From NCBI RefSeq assembly GCF_945859685.1, contig NC_079147.1, positions 11,015,289 through 11,079,288 of the forward strand: 64,000 bases of DNA. The letters are read 5' to 3'. The DNA comes from Eupeodes corollae (lineage: Eukaryota; Arthropoda; Insecta; Diptera; Syrphidae). A program made the translations under genes and the position numbers. The notes beneath the pieces are model-generated. The model saw nothing but the letters and a program-made list of their open reading frames with translations, was not told where the DNA came from and made no database searches. This document shows positions 12,450-24,468 of the stretch, piece by piece (position 1 is the stretch's first letter; each line of letters begins with the position of its first letter).

Positions 12450-13910
12450 GAAGATAAAATAAGAGAAGGTTGATTAGGATTCTGGTTGAGGGTTACTCTC
12501 TGAACCATGTTGATTTCTGGGTTAATTTAAAAATGTCTCTAGGTGTAAGGACGATAAATTGCATAAGTCGTCGAAAAAGTAATTTCCTAATATTGTCATT
12601 CTTCTTTTGGCTAGGTTTGGGCATTCGCATAGAAAATGGAAGGTATTTTCCTCCGCATCTCTTCGTCCTGACATAATCTACATAAATCAGATGAGCTGAT
12701 ACCCATTCAGTTCATGTGTGTCCCCAATGAGTTGTGACCCGTTTTAAAAGGAATTTTGTTTTACGTTAGAAAAATTTAGCCATTCATTCTTAGACACTCT
12801 GCAAGTGTCAAGACCTGTCCACCTGCTGATGGGATTTCAATTAAACTTGGGTGGATTTCTTCATTTACCTCCTCTATTACCCTTTATATCATTGATAACA
12901 TATGGTTTGGACTGAGTATTGATCGGTTTTTGACCAATTTGTCTGATGTTTGATTGACATCAATGTCATAGTATATATATACTGAGACCCACAGAGCGTA
13001 ACCATGTTGGTTTCACTGAGTAAATTAAGTTATCAACGGCATCGCTGTACCAGTCATGTCTGCTACTTTGTGACAGTAGCAGATATAACCCAAATTATGG
13101 AAAGAAAAATCCTTAGCGGCTTTAGAAACATTCAATACTTCTGGATGAAATACACTGCAGTCATTTTGAAGCTTTATTGATCTTTCTAGGGAAAGAATCC
13201 ATTGAAAAGATGCCAATCTTTCCTTGTCGGAAATTCTGTTTGCCATACTGAGCTATAAAATCTATGCACGGCTGTAAACAGTCTGCCTTAGCGTCAATGT
13301 CTATGTTAATAGTATTTTGTATGTTCGTTTAATCGAAGGAAGTCCTTTTCCAGTTATTACTTTGTAATTGATGTTATGCGCTTTGGCTGCCAGTTTCTTT
13401 ACGAATGTATTTTGCGGGGCTAGAGCGAGCAAAGTCTCCAGGGCTGCAGTTAATGTAGTCTTCAAGGCACCTGTAGCACCTATGCCTGTAATTCTTTATA
13501 TTTTTGTTATATTTTTAAGATTGGTAGCCCTTTCAAGCTCTGACTACCATACCAAACATGCGTATGTTAATATTGGCCTTAAAATGCCATTGCACATCCA
13601 CATAATTGTTTCAGGGCTTTAACCCCCATCTTCTACCAAATATTTTACTACAAGCTTAGAAGGCAACTGATATTTTTCTCTCTCTTTCTTTGATGTTTAC
13701 TTTCCAGTTCAATTAACGATCGAGAACCAGTCCAAGATATTTTAACTTACCAGTAATGTCAAGAGAAGCACTATTAATAGCTGGGCAGTCCATTGAAAAG
13801 TTTTGACGTTAAGTCCACACTTACATATAGTGGACCAATTGTAGAGGTTCACAAAGTGTAGGTATACATTTCTCTGAAGCCAATATAAGAATGTCGGCGA
13901 TTCTAAGATT
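12450..13910 (-). mobile_element. RNase H-bearing LINE relic (RT C-terminus, RNase H, C-terminal Cys motif)
   Basis: Read on the minus strand. From 13905 the remains of the YADD box are seen as IADILILASEKC. Next come KYLGLVLDR and NWKVNIKE, the thumb region of I/R1/LOA-type polymerases. A stretch with INYKVITGKGLPSIKRTY leads into RNase H: LQNDCSVFHPEVLNV (13160-13130) matches the block with the catalytic Glu, but the Glu context is altered. The C-terminal part gives GHNSLGTHMNWMGISSSD followed by LCRLCQDEE, the Cys-containing motif that ends such polymerases (12740-12660). Many stops and frameshifts. The architecture places it in the RNase H-containing LINE group; the exact clade is inference. 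Confidence 0.75.
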
Positions 13911-13959
13911 CCTGCTAAAAGCTATTTTAGAAAGAGAATATCAACGACCTTGTATTAGT

Positions 13960-15060
13960 TTGTATAAATTAACAAGTTTTAAAAAATCTTCATTAGGTGA
14001 TTAGAACCCCAATGAAGATGGAAGAAATCTGCGTTGAACAGATTGAATTTTTTGAGAGTGAGAATTCTAATGAGAAGACCAGTCTTGACTAACGCATTCA
14101 AGGAGAGGGCTAACAAAGGTGATGTATAGGGGTCTAGTGCCATAGGGGTTTGAAAATTCTTGAGGCTTTGGCAATGATATGATCAAAATGGGCTCGATTG
14201 TCGCAAATAACACTGCAAATAACAGAATGAATGTCAAAATCGTGCAAACTGTTAGTTCAGGAGGGAATATGTGAATGTTATGATTTGACATTAGACAGAA
14301 TTGAGTTTTAAGAAATTTTCGTCGCATCAAGTCTGAAAGTCAGACTAGATGTAGTAGAATGGCCATTATTATTTTCATGCCATCAACTTAAATATAGGCA
14401 GTTGAATTATCAATAACATTAATAACGTCGGTTGATAGTTAAGACAAATAACAAAGGACCAAAGTGGCTCCCTTGAGGGATTCCTGTGTTTTGCATAACT
14501 GGGATCGGAGATTGAGAACATCTGAGCCATGAAATAAAAAAAAATTGAAATCAAGAACTCGAAGTTTAAGATAAATGATTTGGTACCTGATTTTATCAAA
14601 GGATTTAATATAGTCTCTAGAAATAACGTCCACTTCATTCACTTTCTCTAATTCGTTTATAGTTTTGGCCAACAAATCAGTAGGATTGCCGAACTGCTCT
14701 TTAAGTCACCTTGTTGTAGGGAAGAAAAAATAGGTCTACAATGAAAACATAGAGAGACGTGTTCAATCCTATCAAAAAGCTTGGGAATTGAAGAAAGCTT
14801 GCCAATGTTCATAACATCATTTTTTGTTTCTTTCTTATGATCAGGAAAAATAAATGAATCCTTTCAAGGTTTTGGGAAGATAGCTTGACAAATGGTAAGA
14901 CAAAAAAAGTTCTGAAACAGGTTTGCATATGGAGGTAGCATGCTTGTTTAATAGAAGAGAAGTCTTCTTTAAGTAGACTTAATTTTTTGTCAACAATATC
15001 ATCACTTTTTTCGATTTGGGTAAAGGAGGTTTTTAAGTAATCAAACAAAATATAGTCTTG
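13960..15060 (-). mobile_element. Jockey-type LINE relic
   Basis: The minus-strand frames at 15048-14809, 14675-14439 and 14330-14067 follow the order of a Jockey-type RT. They show a pre-RT segment, then DYIKSFDKIRYQIIYLKLR (equivalent of DFSKAFD, with the catalytic Asp replaced), then CKTQESLKGATL where relatives have the PQGSHLGP block, and a C-terminal segment ending SLSKNSICSTQ. Frames are shifted several times. It lies next to the RNase H LINE at 12450-13910 in the same orientation but is a different lineage. Confidence 0.65.
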
Positions 15061-16399
15061 TTCTTGATGATAATTACTTTATTTGAAAAATAAGGACAAA
15101 AGTTTTGTTTAAAAGTTGGTAGATGTCATATCAAGTAATTTTATTTTTAGAAAAATCCAATGGACTTACATTTAATGTTTATAATTTGGAATAAACGTCT
15201 GAGATTCCCAATCAGTCTATATTACATTTTGTTGATGTATTCTAGATGATGGAATTCACGAGGAGTTGAAAATCTGCATTCAGTTTCTTGATAATTTGAG
15301 AAGTCAACACTGGACCTAATTTTCAAATTTGTTTTCTACAATGATTTTCTGACATTTCGAAGGCTCAAATTTTGTATACACACTTAGGTATTATGATTTT
15401 TACAGTTCAGTTAACACAAGAACTTACAATTACATTTTTTTATTGCACTTAAAAGCTTAAAAAATCTGAAGGTTTTCTTAAAAAACTCTATGTTTTTTTT
15501 TGTATACATAATGTAGTTTAATTATAAAAATACGTTTTATTTTCGTGAAAAGCTGTCAAATAATTCTTTTTATTTTAAAGTTGCCAACTCATCACTTTAT
15601 AAATGGCAATAATTTAAAGCATTGGGTTAATTTTGAGGTGCCTCTAGTTCGGAAGAATTACTATAAATGTAATTAAAATTATAAAAACTCCTGAACGCTA
15701 TCATTCCTCTCTTTAAGAAGGTTTAAATTTATCCTGAGATAATCTGTCATATTTCATTTCACTCTTTTGTATGTTGTTCCTTTCTGTTTGGCAACACTAC
15801 TTATTACTCTATTCATATGTGAATGATAAAAATTACTTAAGTTATGTGACTTTAATGAATTACATTTAAGGGTAAACTCAAAGAACGTCGCTTGTCGTCG
15901 TCATCGTCATCGTCATCGTCGGCGATTGACATTGTGTAGCACATTTTAATCCCCTTCATGCTCTGCTTGCCAATTCTATTAGTGATTGTAAGGTCTTAGA
16001 AAAAATCAATTTTATCTAATCCACTCTCTCCACCATATAAAAATATCCAAGAACTGAACTGAACTCTATGCAATGCTTCCAAGTTCCAACTGCAATGTCA
16101 CTCAGGGCAGAGCGTAGCGATATACTATCTATATGTACACACTATGTAGACCGTAGTACACGCTCGTAATGTGTACAATATTATAACCCTGCACGTACGA
16201 ACAATATTTTAACATCTTCTCAGTTACCAGTGTGGTGCATCTCCCTTCAAAAACATTTTCAATTTACAAATATTTTACTGTCATCTAAAGAGATTCTGAT
16301 CTCTGAAATGCAGAGCAAATTGGCACATGTAGTTATAAAACATAAAAGATACAGAACATACAGTAATGGCCAAATTAATAGGAACATTTCTTAGTTTTC
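15061..16399. other. Intronic sequence with a GTC/ATC microsatellite
   Basis: No gene or element recognised. A trinucleotide-type microsatellite (GTCGTC followed by several TCATCG units) occupies about 15887-15922. Confidence 0.55.
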
Positions 16400-16775
16400 A
16401 GTTAAACATTTTTTCAATTAAGTGAAACTAAAACTTCATAAAAAAGTTATATATTCTCAAACAATTTTTGAATCGGTTAATTACTTTATCAAAAAATTTA
16501 TTGTACTTAATGATGAATTTAAGCTACGCTTCATTTTATTTCTTTCTATCTCTGGCGTACCCCAAGGTAGCCACGTAGGTCCCCTTCTTTTTAACCTCAC
16601 CAATAATAAAGAGAAATTGATTACGGAATATTACAATACATCACTTTACACTGACGACACCAAATATTTGACGATCTTTAAGGTGATGTATGATTCTTAA
16701 CTATTCAGCTAGACCTTGATTGTTTCTCAGTCTATTGTAAAAAGAACTGTTAAGAACTTCTTCTGAAACCTACGG
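16400..16775 (+). mobile_element. Jockey-type LINE fragment with PQGS and YTDD
   Basis: The plus frame 16422-16700 contains SGVPQGSHVGPLLFNL and then SLYTDDTKYL, the RT core motifs with both catalytic Asp residues. About 20 codons between them are degraded. After a stop at 16698 the similarity continues briefly (QLDLDCF) and stops at about 16775, where the minus-strand RNase H LINE begins. Confidence 0.75.
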
Positions 16776-18640
16776 TTAGGTAAGGTTAAAGTGGTTGTCC
16801 ATTATGGAGTAGAAAAACCTTAGGACAGTTTAATGACTCAGGTGATAAACAGTTTTTTGCTCTTCTTCATCCATACAGCTTCTGCTAAAGTTATATGAAA
16901 GGCATGGTGGCACGAAAAAAAAAAAAAAAATTAAAAAAAAAAAAAAAAAAAACAAAAAAATAAAAAAAAACAAAAAAAAAAAAAACATTACAAAACATTA
17001 AAAAAAAAATAAATAAAAATAAAAAAAAAAAAAAAAAAGACAACGAAATATGAAAAACAAAAATGTTAGATAGTTAGATTTGCTGCTGTGGTTGTTCTAG
17101 TTTTAAGTAGTTTATAGGTAGAATAGGTAGTTTAAGTTAGTTTTTAAGTTTTATTTAAGGACCTTATTTTAAGTAGTTTGTAAGTAAAAATAAATAAAAA
17201 AGGTTATTGATATTAGTTTTTTCAAAATTTTCTAATAAAAACAAAACAAATAAAATTTAAATTGAAGTAAAATAGATCTTAAGGCCGAAAGGCATTAGTA
17301 ATTAGTGTTATAGTTTAGCTTAGAGTGTCCGTATGGGACCATTAAGTTAGTTGTAAGTTATGGATAATTAGGCTAGTTTTATGAATTTTTGTCTAGCTTT
17401 AAGATAGGTTAAGGATTGAATAAATAAAAATGAATTTGGAAAAAAAAAAAAAGTTATATGAAAATACGCCTAACTTTGTGGCGTGCTTTTTTCTTAGACA
17501 GTGCCCGGTTATGACACCGATTATCGAGCTTATATGCGATCTGCTTAAATATAGCAAGCACCTTGAGCGCTTAAAATCTAGTGGTGATGTTATTATTATG
17601 TAACGATTGGTATGCCATTATTTACCAAATGTAAGCTTTGCTGTACCCTTTCAACGAGTTCATGTCTTTATAGCCCGGCACTCAGCAAAGGTGAATGTTA
17701 AACAGTTGTGCCATCTTCATAAGCGATGATCGACAGCCATGAACTGTTAAAGGGCCTGACAATCTGAGAAAATACGGATGTCAGTTGTTGATATCACGTT
17801 TTCTTTAAGCCAGGACAAGACTCCTTTTATCACCAAAAGTTCGGCCTGGAACGCGCTACAATGAATGGGAAGTCGGAATGAGAGACTTATTTTCTATTAT
17901 TTTTATTTTTTTTGATCCTTCTGTATAAAAGTGGACTGAATCGTTTTCCAGGAATGCCTTATCCTGCCAAAAAGATCTGGAAGGTATAGAAATCTGGACA
18001 TTTCTGTCGAATTGCAGTTGGGGACTGGTGTAGTCTGTGTGCTTTGGAATTGATTTTACAAACTTAACAATTACGGATTGGCCAATGTTCTTGTTAACCT
18101 ACTGCGATGAAGCATTGAGGCAAACAGAAGAGCTTGCATCTATTTGTTTGTTAAGTATAGCATGAGGTGTTAGGTACTGTAAGGTATCCAGTGCCACAGA
18201 TGGGGTAATGCCAAGCGATCCGCTAAGCGTTTTACTTTATTAGTTTGTCGCGGTTTATAGCTTTTTTTTAGAGCAATCGAACATCCTTCCACATCGTTCA
18301 TTTGATTCGGTTTAATTAGTGGAATTTTGTATATCCTCGAAAATAGCACTATTTCGCTTTTATGTGGGTTAGCACGCAGTTCACAGCGATCAGTCCAAAG
18401 CATTAGTTTGTTCAACGCTTTTTTTAAGAGTTCTTTTAGGGTTTAAAGATGCTTTCCTGAAGCCGCTATTGCAACTTCATCTGCATAGAAAATCACTCTG
18501 AAACCCTCCGCATCCAAACTAGTTAGGATTTCACTTGCCACTAGATTTCAGATTAGAGGGGATAGAACACCATCTTGCAGTGTCCCCCTACTAACTATTC
18601 TTCTAGCAGAAGTCAGATCTTGAGTTAATTATACTGCTAG
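16776..18640 (-). mobile_element. RNase H-bearing LINE, split by a nested retroposon (16901-17450)
   Basis: Read leftwards from 18610: GVLSPLIWNLVASEIL, then IFYADEVAIAASG (YADD changed to YADE), then the frame 18415-18170 with LWTDRCELRANPHKSEIVLF. RNase H follows with VHFYTEGSK near 17930 (catalytic Asp changed to Glu), CSAFQAELLVI near 17860 and RIFSDCQAL near 17790. The C-terminal HATKLGVFSYNF reaches 17452. It resumes on the far side of the insert at 16887 with SRSCMDEEEQKTVYHL, the Cys motif that ends the protein. Removing the insert and one target duplication joins the two halves. The 3' end near 16776-16800 has GGTTAGGTAAGGTTAAAGTGG-type sequence on the plus strand. It resembles the element at 51230-53240. 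Confidence 0.85.
16901..17450 (+). mobile_element. Poly(A)-tailed retroposon with perfect 13-bp target duplication
   Basis: The 550-bp insert is flanked by AAGTTATATGAAA at 16888-16900 and again at 17451-17463, with no mismatch. It starts GGCATGGTGGCACG, followed by a tract of about 130 nt of almost pure A, then a non-coding body (17040-17420) containing GGCCGAAAGGC. It ends with AATAAATAAA and a poly(A) run. The tail and the variable-length duplication show LINE-type target-primed insertion. The body has no recognisable frame, so it may be a 3'-UTR-only LINE copy or a SINE-like element. Confidence 0.85.
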
Positions 18641-19265
18641 TCAGCCTTTAACGAATTAATTCATTCAATACTTATACTCCTTAAATGGATCTAAGGTCCT
18701 TAGAAATAATGATGATAGACTAAAACAGGTCGCAGATCTTCAGGGTTGGGTTACGAGCATTTTCCTTTACTACGTCCAAAATTTTCCATTACTTCACTCC
18801 GTTAATGCTCTTTCCATAATCTACCCATTTCCTCCGTTAAAATCCTTAAAACTAATATTGGTTTTTAAACCAATCAAGAAACACTACCACAAAACTTGCA
18901 ATGCCTGAGTTCTAACATATTATTAGAAAAATTAAGTGTTGCTCCTATAATATCGGCCATAGCTGTTTGTATCTATGGTCGTAATCTTGTTGCGATGATG
19001 CCTCAGCTCTGATTATGAAGTTGTTCGCTGCATATTAAGTAGGAAAAAGGACAATTTCGTTTTTACGATATGCTCTATGCTTCCTTTATTTGGTGAGGTA
19101 TGGATACTCTCCTTTTCGGAAGCATCCAGTTTACCGAAGACCAACGAAAAAATTGAAATTTCAAGCAGCACGAAAAGTCCTATCATTGGGTTGATTGCTA
19201 TAAAAAAGTGAATCTTTGAACTTAGAAGAATTATTTGTCAGTTTTACCAACACCCATACAGCACG
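18641..19265. other. Intronic sequence, possibly very decayed LINE
   Basis: No clear motif. Short plus-strand stretches around 18830-18900 and 19070-19200 vaguely resemble post-catalytic RT text, but no catalytic block is readable. I do not assign it. Confidence 0.3.
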
Positions 19266-19384
19266 TCACATGCCACACGCCACTAGCCACATGACAAAAG
19301 TTAACTTATAAATCTGAGCACCGAAAAACTTCGGACATTCATTCTTATAATAGATGTACATAAATAGATGAAGGTACAACTTAC

Positions 19385-19547
19385 ACATTTCCTGGCCAAG
19401 AACCCATGTTTCGGGACGTGTGTTAACTTCGACTAATACTGTTGGTGTACATACGAGCAGCACAAGCAAGTCGGCTATGCTGAGATTTGTTAGGAATATG
19501 TTTGTTGAATTCCTCATGTCCTTCGTCTTTAAGATTACGATTGGCAC
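19385..19547 (-). CDS. Neuropeptide-type GPCR, exon with TM1 end, TM2 and ECL1 (second recognised exon)
   Basis: This internal exon of 163 nt follows an acceptor ATTTTTTAG (19556-19548) and ends at a GTAAGT donor (19384-19379). The upstream exon ends with a complete ATG codon, so the junction reads GNVM then VPIVILKTKDMRNSTN. This joins the two halves of TM1, with Asn of the GN pair as the conserved TM1 residue. TM2 is IFLTNLSIADLLVLLV, with the conserved LxxAD aspartate. The first extracellular loop has ETWVLG (conserved Trp), followed by the TM3 cysteine that pairs with the second extracellular loop; its codon is split T/GT across the next intron. The frame is intact, with no lesion. The family is secure; the ligand is unknown from this sequence. 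Confidence 0.93.
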
Positions 19548-20079
19548 CTAAAAAATAATGTAGTAAGAGAATAAAGCATTGTATACGAGTATGATTTAAT
19601 TTATTCATCAGCAATTTTAATCATAAATGTAAAAGTTGAATTTTACCCAATTTGTTTTTATGTATGAACAATTTATGAGGTGTTGACTTAAAAGTCTTGA
19701 CAAAATTTCATATAAATTTAAGTTAATTAGTGAAACACTTTATGTAAATAGAAATTGAGGGCTTGGTAAATTAAAACATTGACATTTATCTGTTTTGAAA
19801 CGCTTATGACTTCTATATTTTGTATTCGTACAGTTTATTGTTAGAAGCTGGATAATAACACTTCTGGCAAATAAATTGCTTAATTTTTTTATTGCAAGAT
19901 CAGGTATTTGAGCACTATTTTATTAAAATACATATATGTAAAGGTTTTTAAGGCCACATAAATTCATGAACTAGATTTTTGTCAGTAAAATTTGTGCTGG
20001 TTTTCCTTATCTACCCATAATCCTTATCTTAGAAATGTATTTTAAATGTTCATAATATTTTCGAAAAACCCACAAAAAA

Positions 20080-20526
20080 TGGCAGATTTTACCTCTTTTA
20101 AGAAGAAATTAAAAAAAAAGTTTTCGTTTTTTTTCAATCGATTTTTCCCAAAAATTAAATAATGTGAACAATGCACAAAATGCAGAATCAACAAATTTGG
20201 ATATTAATACTCTCATCTGTTTTCGAGGTATTCGAGACGAAAATCATTTTTGACCAGTTTTTAGTAGTCATTTTTTATTTTTTTTATTTTTTGTAAAAAA
20301 AACTGTCGAATTTTCAAAATATTTTACCAGATATTTAGAACGTTATTCGTATAATTATTTTGCAATTAATATTATTTTTATTTTTTCGAGGTGTCAAAAA
20401 ATGTTTATGTATTCATTGTTTTGAATTATAATTTCGATTCAAGGAACCTTCAAACGTCAGGAAATGTCAAAATTTTCAGTTCGAAAAATCGGACCGATTA
20501 CAACAATTTCCTATCTAGAGTTAAAA
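20080..20526 (-). repeat. Helentron-like repeat, very diverged copy (5' half)
   Basis: The right end is readable as a diverged 5' terminus on the minus strand: AACTC, then TAGGAAATTGTTGTAATCGG, then a counterpart of the GACATTTCTCGACG segment. The left part keeps only the TTTTACCAGAT-type text of the internal units. The 3' end is missing. Confidence 0.55.
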
Positions 20527-20788
20527 AGCAAAAAGGTTTGGAATTATTTTTTGTTTTTTTAACGAATCCGTGCGTTGTCTTGTAATGTCTATCACATACA
20601 ATTTTTGAAATGTATTGAACTAAACTCCGAAAACTTATTTTTTAAAACTATGAAATTTTTCGTCGGATAGAGATTGGTATATTTCGTACCTCCATATTAT
20701 ATTTCTCATACTTTACACTTTTCGTATTGTTGGATGCTTTCACATTTTTAAAAAGTTGGTCTTATTGCTCAAAATTATTTTTGAAAGC
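20527..20788. other. Intronic sequence, nothing recognised
   Basis: AT-rich spacer between the Helentron-like copy and the next putative element. Confidence 0.5.
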
Positions 20789-20791
20789 TTA

Positions 20792-21706
20792 GACCTGTTT
20801 CACCAAACACTTTTCACTTAGCTACTTTACCCTTTCAAGTTTGCCTGAAAGTAAATTTGCAAAGAGTAATTTATTGAATTGAAAAGTTTTCCTCATTTTA
20901 AATTACTTTTAACCAAACTAAAATTTTCAAAGTGCAGGCAAAATATGTATTCTTTCTGTTTCAGCCAACAATAAACTTAAAATTTTGGAAAGTTTGTCAG
21001 TAATATGAAAATATAATTTTGCATTTGCAAATTAGTTTGGTTTGAATAGTTGTCAAAAACTAATAAAGAAATATCAAGACATAGGCTATTGTTTTTAGAT
21101 TTTGACGAATGTACCAAAGAACATCAATTTCGAATGTTTGATTTCTTGAGGTTTTTTAATCCATCGACATCGTAGCCATCCTTGAATTGAATTAGACAGT
21201 TTATAGCAAAAAAAACGAAGCAGTTTGAAATAGTGACCCAAAAGTAGTGTAACTAAGAATTAGCTTTGATGGTTTTTGAACAAATTATAAATAAACAAAA
21301 ATTCAATAGCCAAAGGAATTTTTGTTGAAGTCCCTTGCAACGTCTTTTGTGAACACTGCATTGGGCTGGGAAAGGAGCCCAATATCACGATTATCCATTT
21401 ATGCACAAATTGAGCAATATAACCGTCTGCAGAGTGGTTCATCAAATATCAAATACTATCATTTAGGAGAGATCATTGACCAATTTTCGTCATTGCATAT
21501 TTGATCTTAATAAATACAATCCAAGATTTACCTTGTAACTTTTAAAATACGAATTAATTTCACAGTTGTATTTTAAATTAGTAAAACACCTTAACTTTTC
21601 ACTTTTCAATTGAAGTCTGAAAAATTGTAAATCACTTTTCACTTTACTTTGCAGGATATTCTTTTTTTGCAAAGTGAAAAGTGTTGGGTAAAATAGGCTG
21701 CTGGTC
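20792..21706. mobile_element. Putative Harbinger-like MITE (about 915 bp)
   Basis: The left end reads GACCTGTTTCACCAAACAC then TTTTCACTT. The right end, reverse-complemented, starts GACC and contains TTTTACCCAACACTTTTCAC. They share a block of about 22 nt with few mismatches, although the right end has about 9 extra bases. A TTA lies directly outside both ends (20789-20791 and 21707-21709), fitting the 3-bp TWA duplication of PIF/Harbinger elements. The interior has no recognisable transposase. The assignment is inference. Confidence 0.45.
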
Positions 21707-21709
21707 TTA

Positions 21710-23389
21710 TTTCACTTGGCTTTATTTCACGGTACCTGTAATAATGACATTTAGTTAATAAAAAGGTATATTTCTGAGATGAAATTACTTTTGTAAAAAT
21801 GTTGGCGCATACAAACTATAACAACATTTTTTTCATACGGTGAAGTCCTATTTTTGTATCAATTTGTTGTTTATTTAATCAAATTAAGATAGACATATTA
21901 TATGAACTAATCTGTCGAAAGCTGAATTTTATTGTTTAGTATTATGAATAAAATATTCATTATTTTAAATGAGAATTACTCGTAATACACAATTTATATA
22001 CCTTAACAAAAGTGTAATTACTTTCAAAGCCATCATCAGCATCTACCTTCACATTATGTTTGGCTATTTCCTGTTGTTTAAGATTCATCAAAGAAAACTA
22101 AAGACAACAATCCTTAAAAATGGGCTGATAGAAGTTTTTCTTAGTTTTTGCAAACATCATAACCTTGGTTTATAGCACTGCATATACAATTTTACACAAT
22201 ACAAGCTCTAAATGGAGTTGAAAAGTGAACAAGAACTGTTGCCAAAAAACATATTACTTGATATGTTCTTAAAAACAAATATCGAAGACTAAAATGAATC
22301 ATGGTATGTTTTATAAAAAGGAAAGAATCTTAAATTGGCTTGAATTCAAAGGATGTGACATTTAAATGTTTACATTTAAAATGTTTTTCTTTTATGCCAT
22401 TTTTTTATTAGCATTTTGGCGATTAATTAATTATATACAATTTAGTAGATATTATAGTACTCTGGTCGGTGACGATGACATTTAAGTGAACATATTTTAT
22501 GGATTTTATATTTTAAGAGGCATGATCGTTTAATGTTCAAATTATAACCGTTTTCCATCTAATTGATTATTTAGCCAAAACTTGTAAATACAAATCTGAG
22601 AATTTTGTTTTGGACTTAATTGCTAACGCAACACTAAGGAAAATAGCACTTACGTAAATGTTCAACTAGAAATACGAAAAATCAGGGCTTAAAGTGGAAA
22701 ATCTCTGGTATAGGATAATTATAACAATATTTTGTATCCTCAAGTTTTGAGTTCTGCCTTTATTGTATATTACGATTTCATTTTTATTACTCTGGTTCGA
22801 AAGAGAATGCCAAAGTTTATTGGCATTTCTGTTCAGAAAGATTTTTTAATTCATCATAAATCGCTTACCCCAGAAGAACAATTCAAAACAATGGAATTTT
22901 AATTTGTAATTGTCCAAAGAATTGTGTTTAGTGATGATGCGATAAATGTATGTATGGTTGAATGGCTTTGTCAATAATCAGAAAAAAAATCCTCCATTGA
23001 TTAACGTATCCATTAAAATTAACTGTTTGTTGCAGTTGCAAGCTTTTTGCGTCATTTGTCGAAATTTGTTTCGAAAAGATTTAGAAACTACCGAGTGCTA
23101 CCAATGACGCTCTTTAACTTATATTTTAGTTAATCTTTGTTAATCATAAACGAGTGAACTTCAGGCCATCAAATTGTATATAAAGAGTAGATCTAACGTA
23201 CGCGTAAAACAGACATTTCAAAGTGTGTGGATCACAGAACTCTTTTGAATTCCGCAAGATAAATTCCAACACTGAGTTAAATTTTGCTACTAAGAAATCA
23301 ATATGCTTTTAAGAATCGAGTTTTTGGTGAAAAATTACACCAAGGTCTTTTCGCCCAAAACCATATTAATCCTGGTAGTGAGGTAGAAT
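21710..23389. other. Intronic sequence, nothing recognised
   Basis: AT-rich intron without recognised element. A perfect 8-bp stem, AATGCCAA with TTGGCATT, sits at about 22806-22828, probably by chance. Confidence 0.5.
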
Positions 23390-24000
23390 ACCGTTATCAA
23401 GATTCTACACGGAAGAAAATGTATTTTTTATTTTCATTGCAAAATTTCCTATGAGTTAAAAATGCTTTAACAAATGTGATTATTTTAAGACCTACATACT
23501 TTCCATTTTTTGAAGTCAATGGAAAATAGCAAAACTTGATTTTTTGACGATAAGCCTGAAGCAATAAATTCGTCGACGTGTAAAAGTGAATCGATTGTAC
23601 CTTTGCCTTTTTAAATTCAACTTGGTTTATATCTACCAGGTTGTTTCTTTCGAGGAACCAAGATAGTCTACCCGATATAATTTTTTCCACGACTTTGCTA
23701 AGGCACCGTATGAAGGATATTAGTCTAAAGCCTGATAGATTTATAATATCTTTGTTTGTTTGGGAATAGGAACTACTGTCGCAATTTTCCTATTTGTGGT
23801 ATAACCCCTTTAGGAAGAATCCCGTTGTAAAGATTAAGTATAATTGGGCAGTTTTTGATCATGGTGTATGATATTCGATCAAAGCCAGGAGTGTTGCCTT
23901 TGCATGAGTTAACGCAGCCTTCAAATTCGATAAGGTTAATATTCACTTCGATTTGTTTTGCTATTTCATTTATGGGTTCTCATTAAATTCTTTGATTTAG
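23390..24000 (-). mobile_element. LINE reverse-transcriptase fragment (N-terminal RT)
   Basis: On the minus strand from about 23940: NTPGFDRISYTMIKNCP, then LYNGILPKGVIP, then the frame 23690-23397 with EKIISGRLSWFLERNNLVD and, after a frameshift, DSLLHVDEFIASGLSSKNQ and FSIDFKKW (counterpart of FLDLKKAYD). These are the successive blocks of a LINE RT before the catalytic YADD. The PQG and YADD blocks are absent or unreadable. The lineage is probably the I/Jockey superfamily. Confidence 0.7.
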
Positions 24001-24160
24001 TATAAAGTTTTTTAAGTGCAAAATTCAGGTTTCATTGACCAGAGAGTGTCATTTGTATGATAGTCAACGATTTATGCATCGACATTGCGAGCGTTGAAAA
24101 AATTGTTTTTAAGTTTTAAGCTTAAGAAAATTATGTACTTAGATTTTGTTAACGTACTTT

Positions 24161-24466
24161 TTAACTTTTCATGGAAAGTTATTGTAATTCTTGAGTTCGT
24201 TCTTACGCATCGGTATGTCCGTGCTCCCGGGTTACCATTTTTCATCATCCATACCTCAAGAACCAGTAGAGATATCGAATTGAAATAAATGTTGTTATAC
24301 ACAAATAACACAGAGGATTCAGAAAAGACTTCCAGATAAATTGAAAGGGTGTTTTTCGACCCAACAAATATTTCACGAACCAAAATCCTATCAAATTCAT
24401 TTAAATTTGTTTTGTATGGTATAATTTCGAAAAAAAAAATCAATTAACGCTTTTCTTAAAATAAAA
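24161..24466 (+). repeat. Helentron-like repeat, 5' fragment (copy B')
   Basis: It begins TTAACTTTTCATGGAAAGTT then ATTGTAATT, the 5' terminus of the family. It runs through CTCAAGAACCAGTAGAGATA and AATAAATGTTGTTATACA to about 24466, where copy B starts in the opposite orientation. The CG minisatellite is reduced. Confidence 0.75.
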
Positions 24467-24468
24467 AC

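Larger units (their letters stand above)
701..19384 (-). other. Large intron of the GPCR gene (about 18.7 kb)
   Basis: The intron starts with a consensus GTAAGT donor at 19384-19379 and ends with TTTACAG at 707-701, on the minus strand. It carries LINE, MITE and Helentron-like relics in both orientations, listed separately. No host exon was recognised in it. Joining the flanking exons restores one uninterrupted TM2-TM3-TM4 reading frame. Confidence 0.85.

Noticed and set aside
16915..17040. Long A-rich tract suggesting an assembly gap or vector-like filler.
   Set aside because: It lies within a retroposon bounded by a perfect target duplication, so it is better read as part of that element.
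24072..24443. 123-codon minus-strand frame.
   Set aside because: It spans the non-coding Helentron-like fragment B' and has no protein family features.
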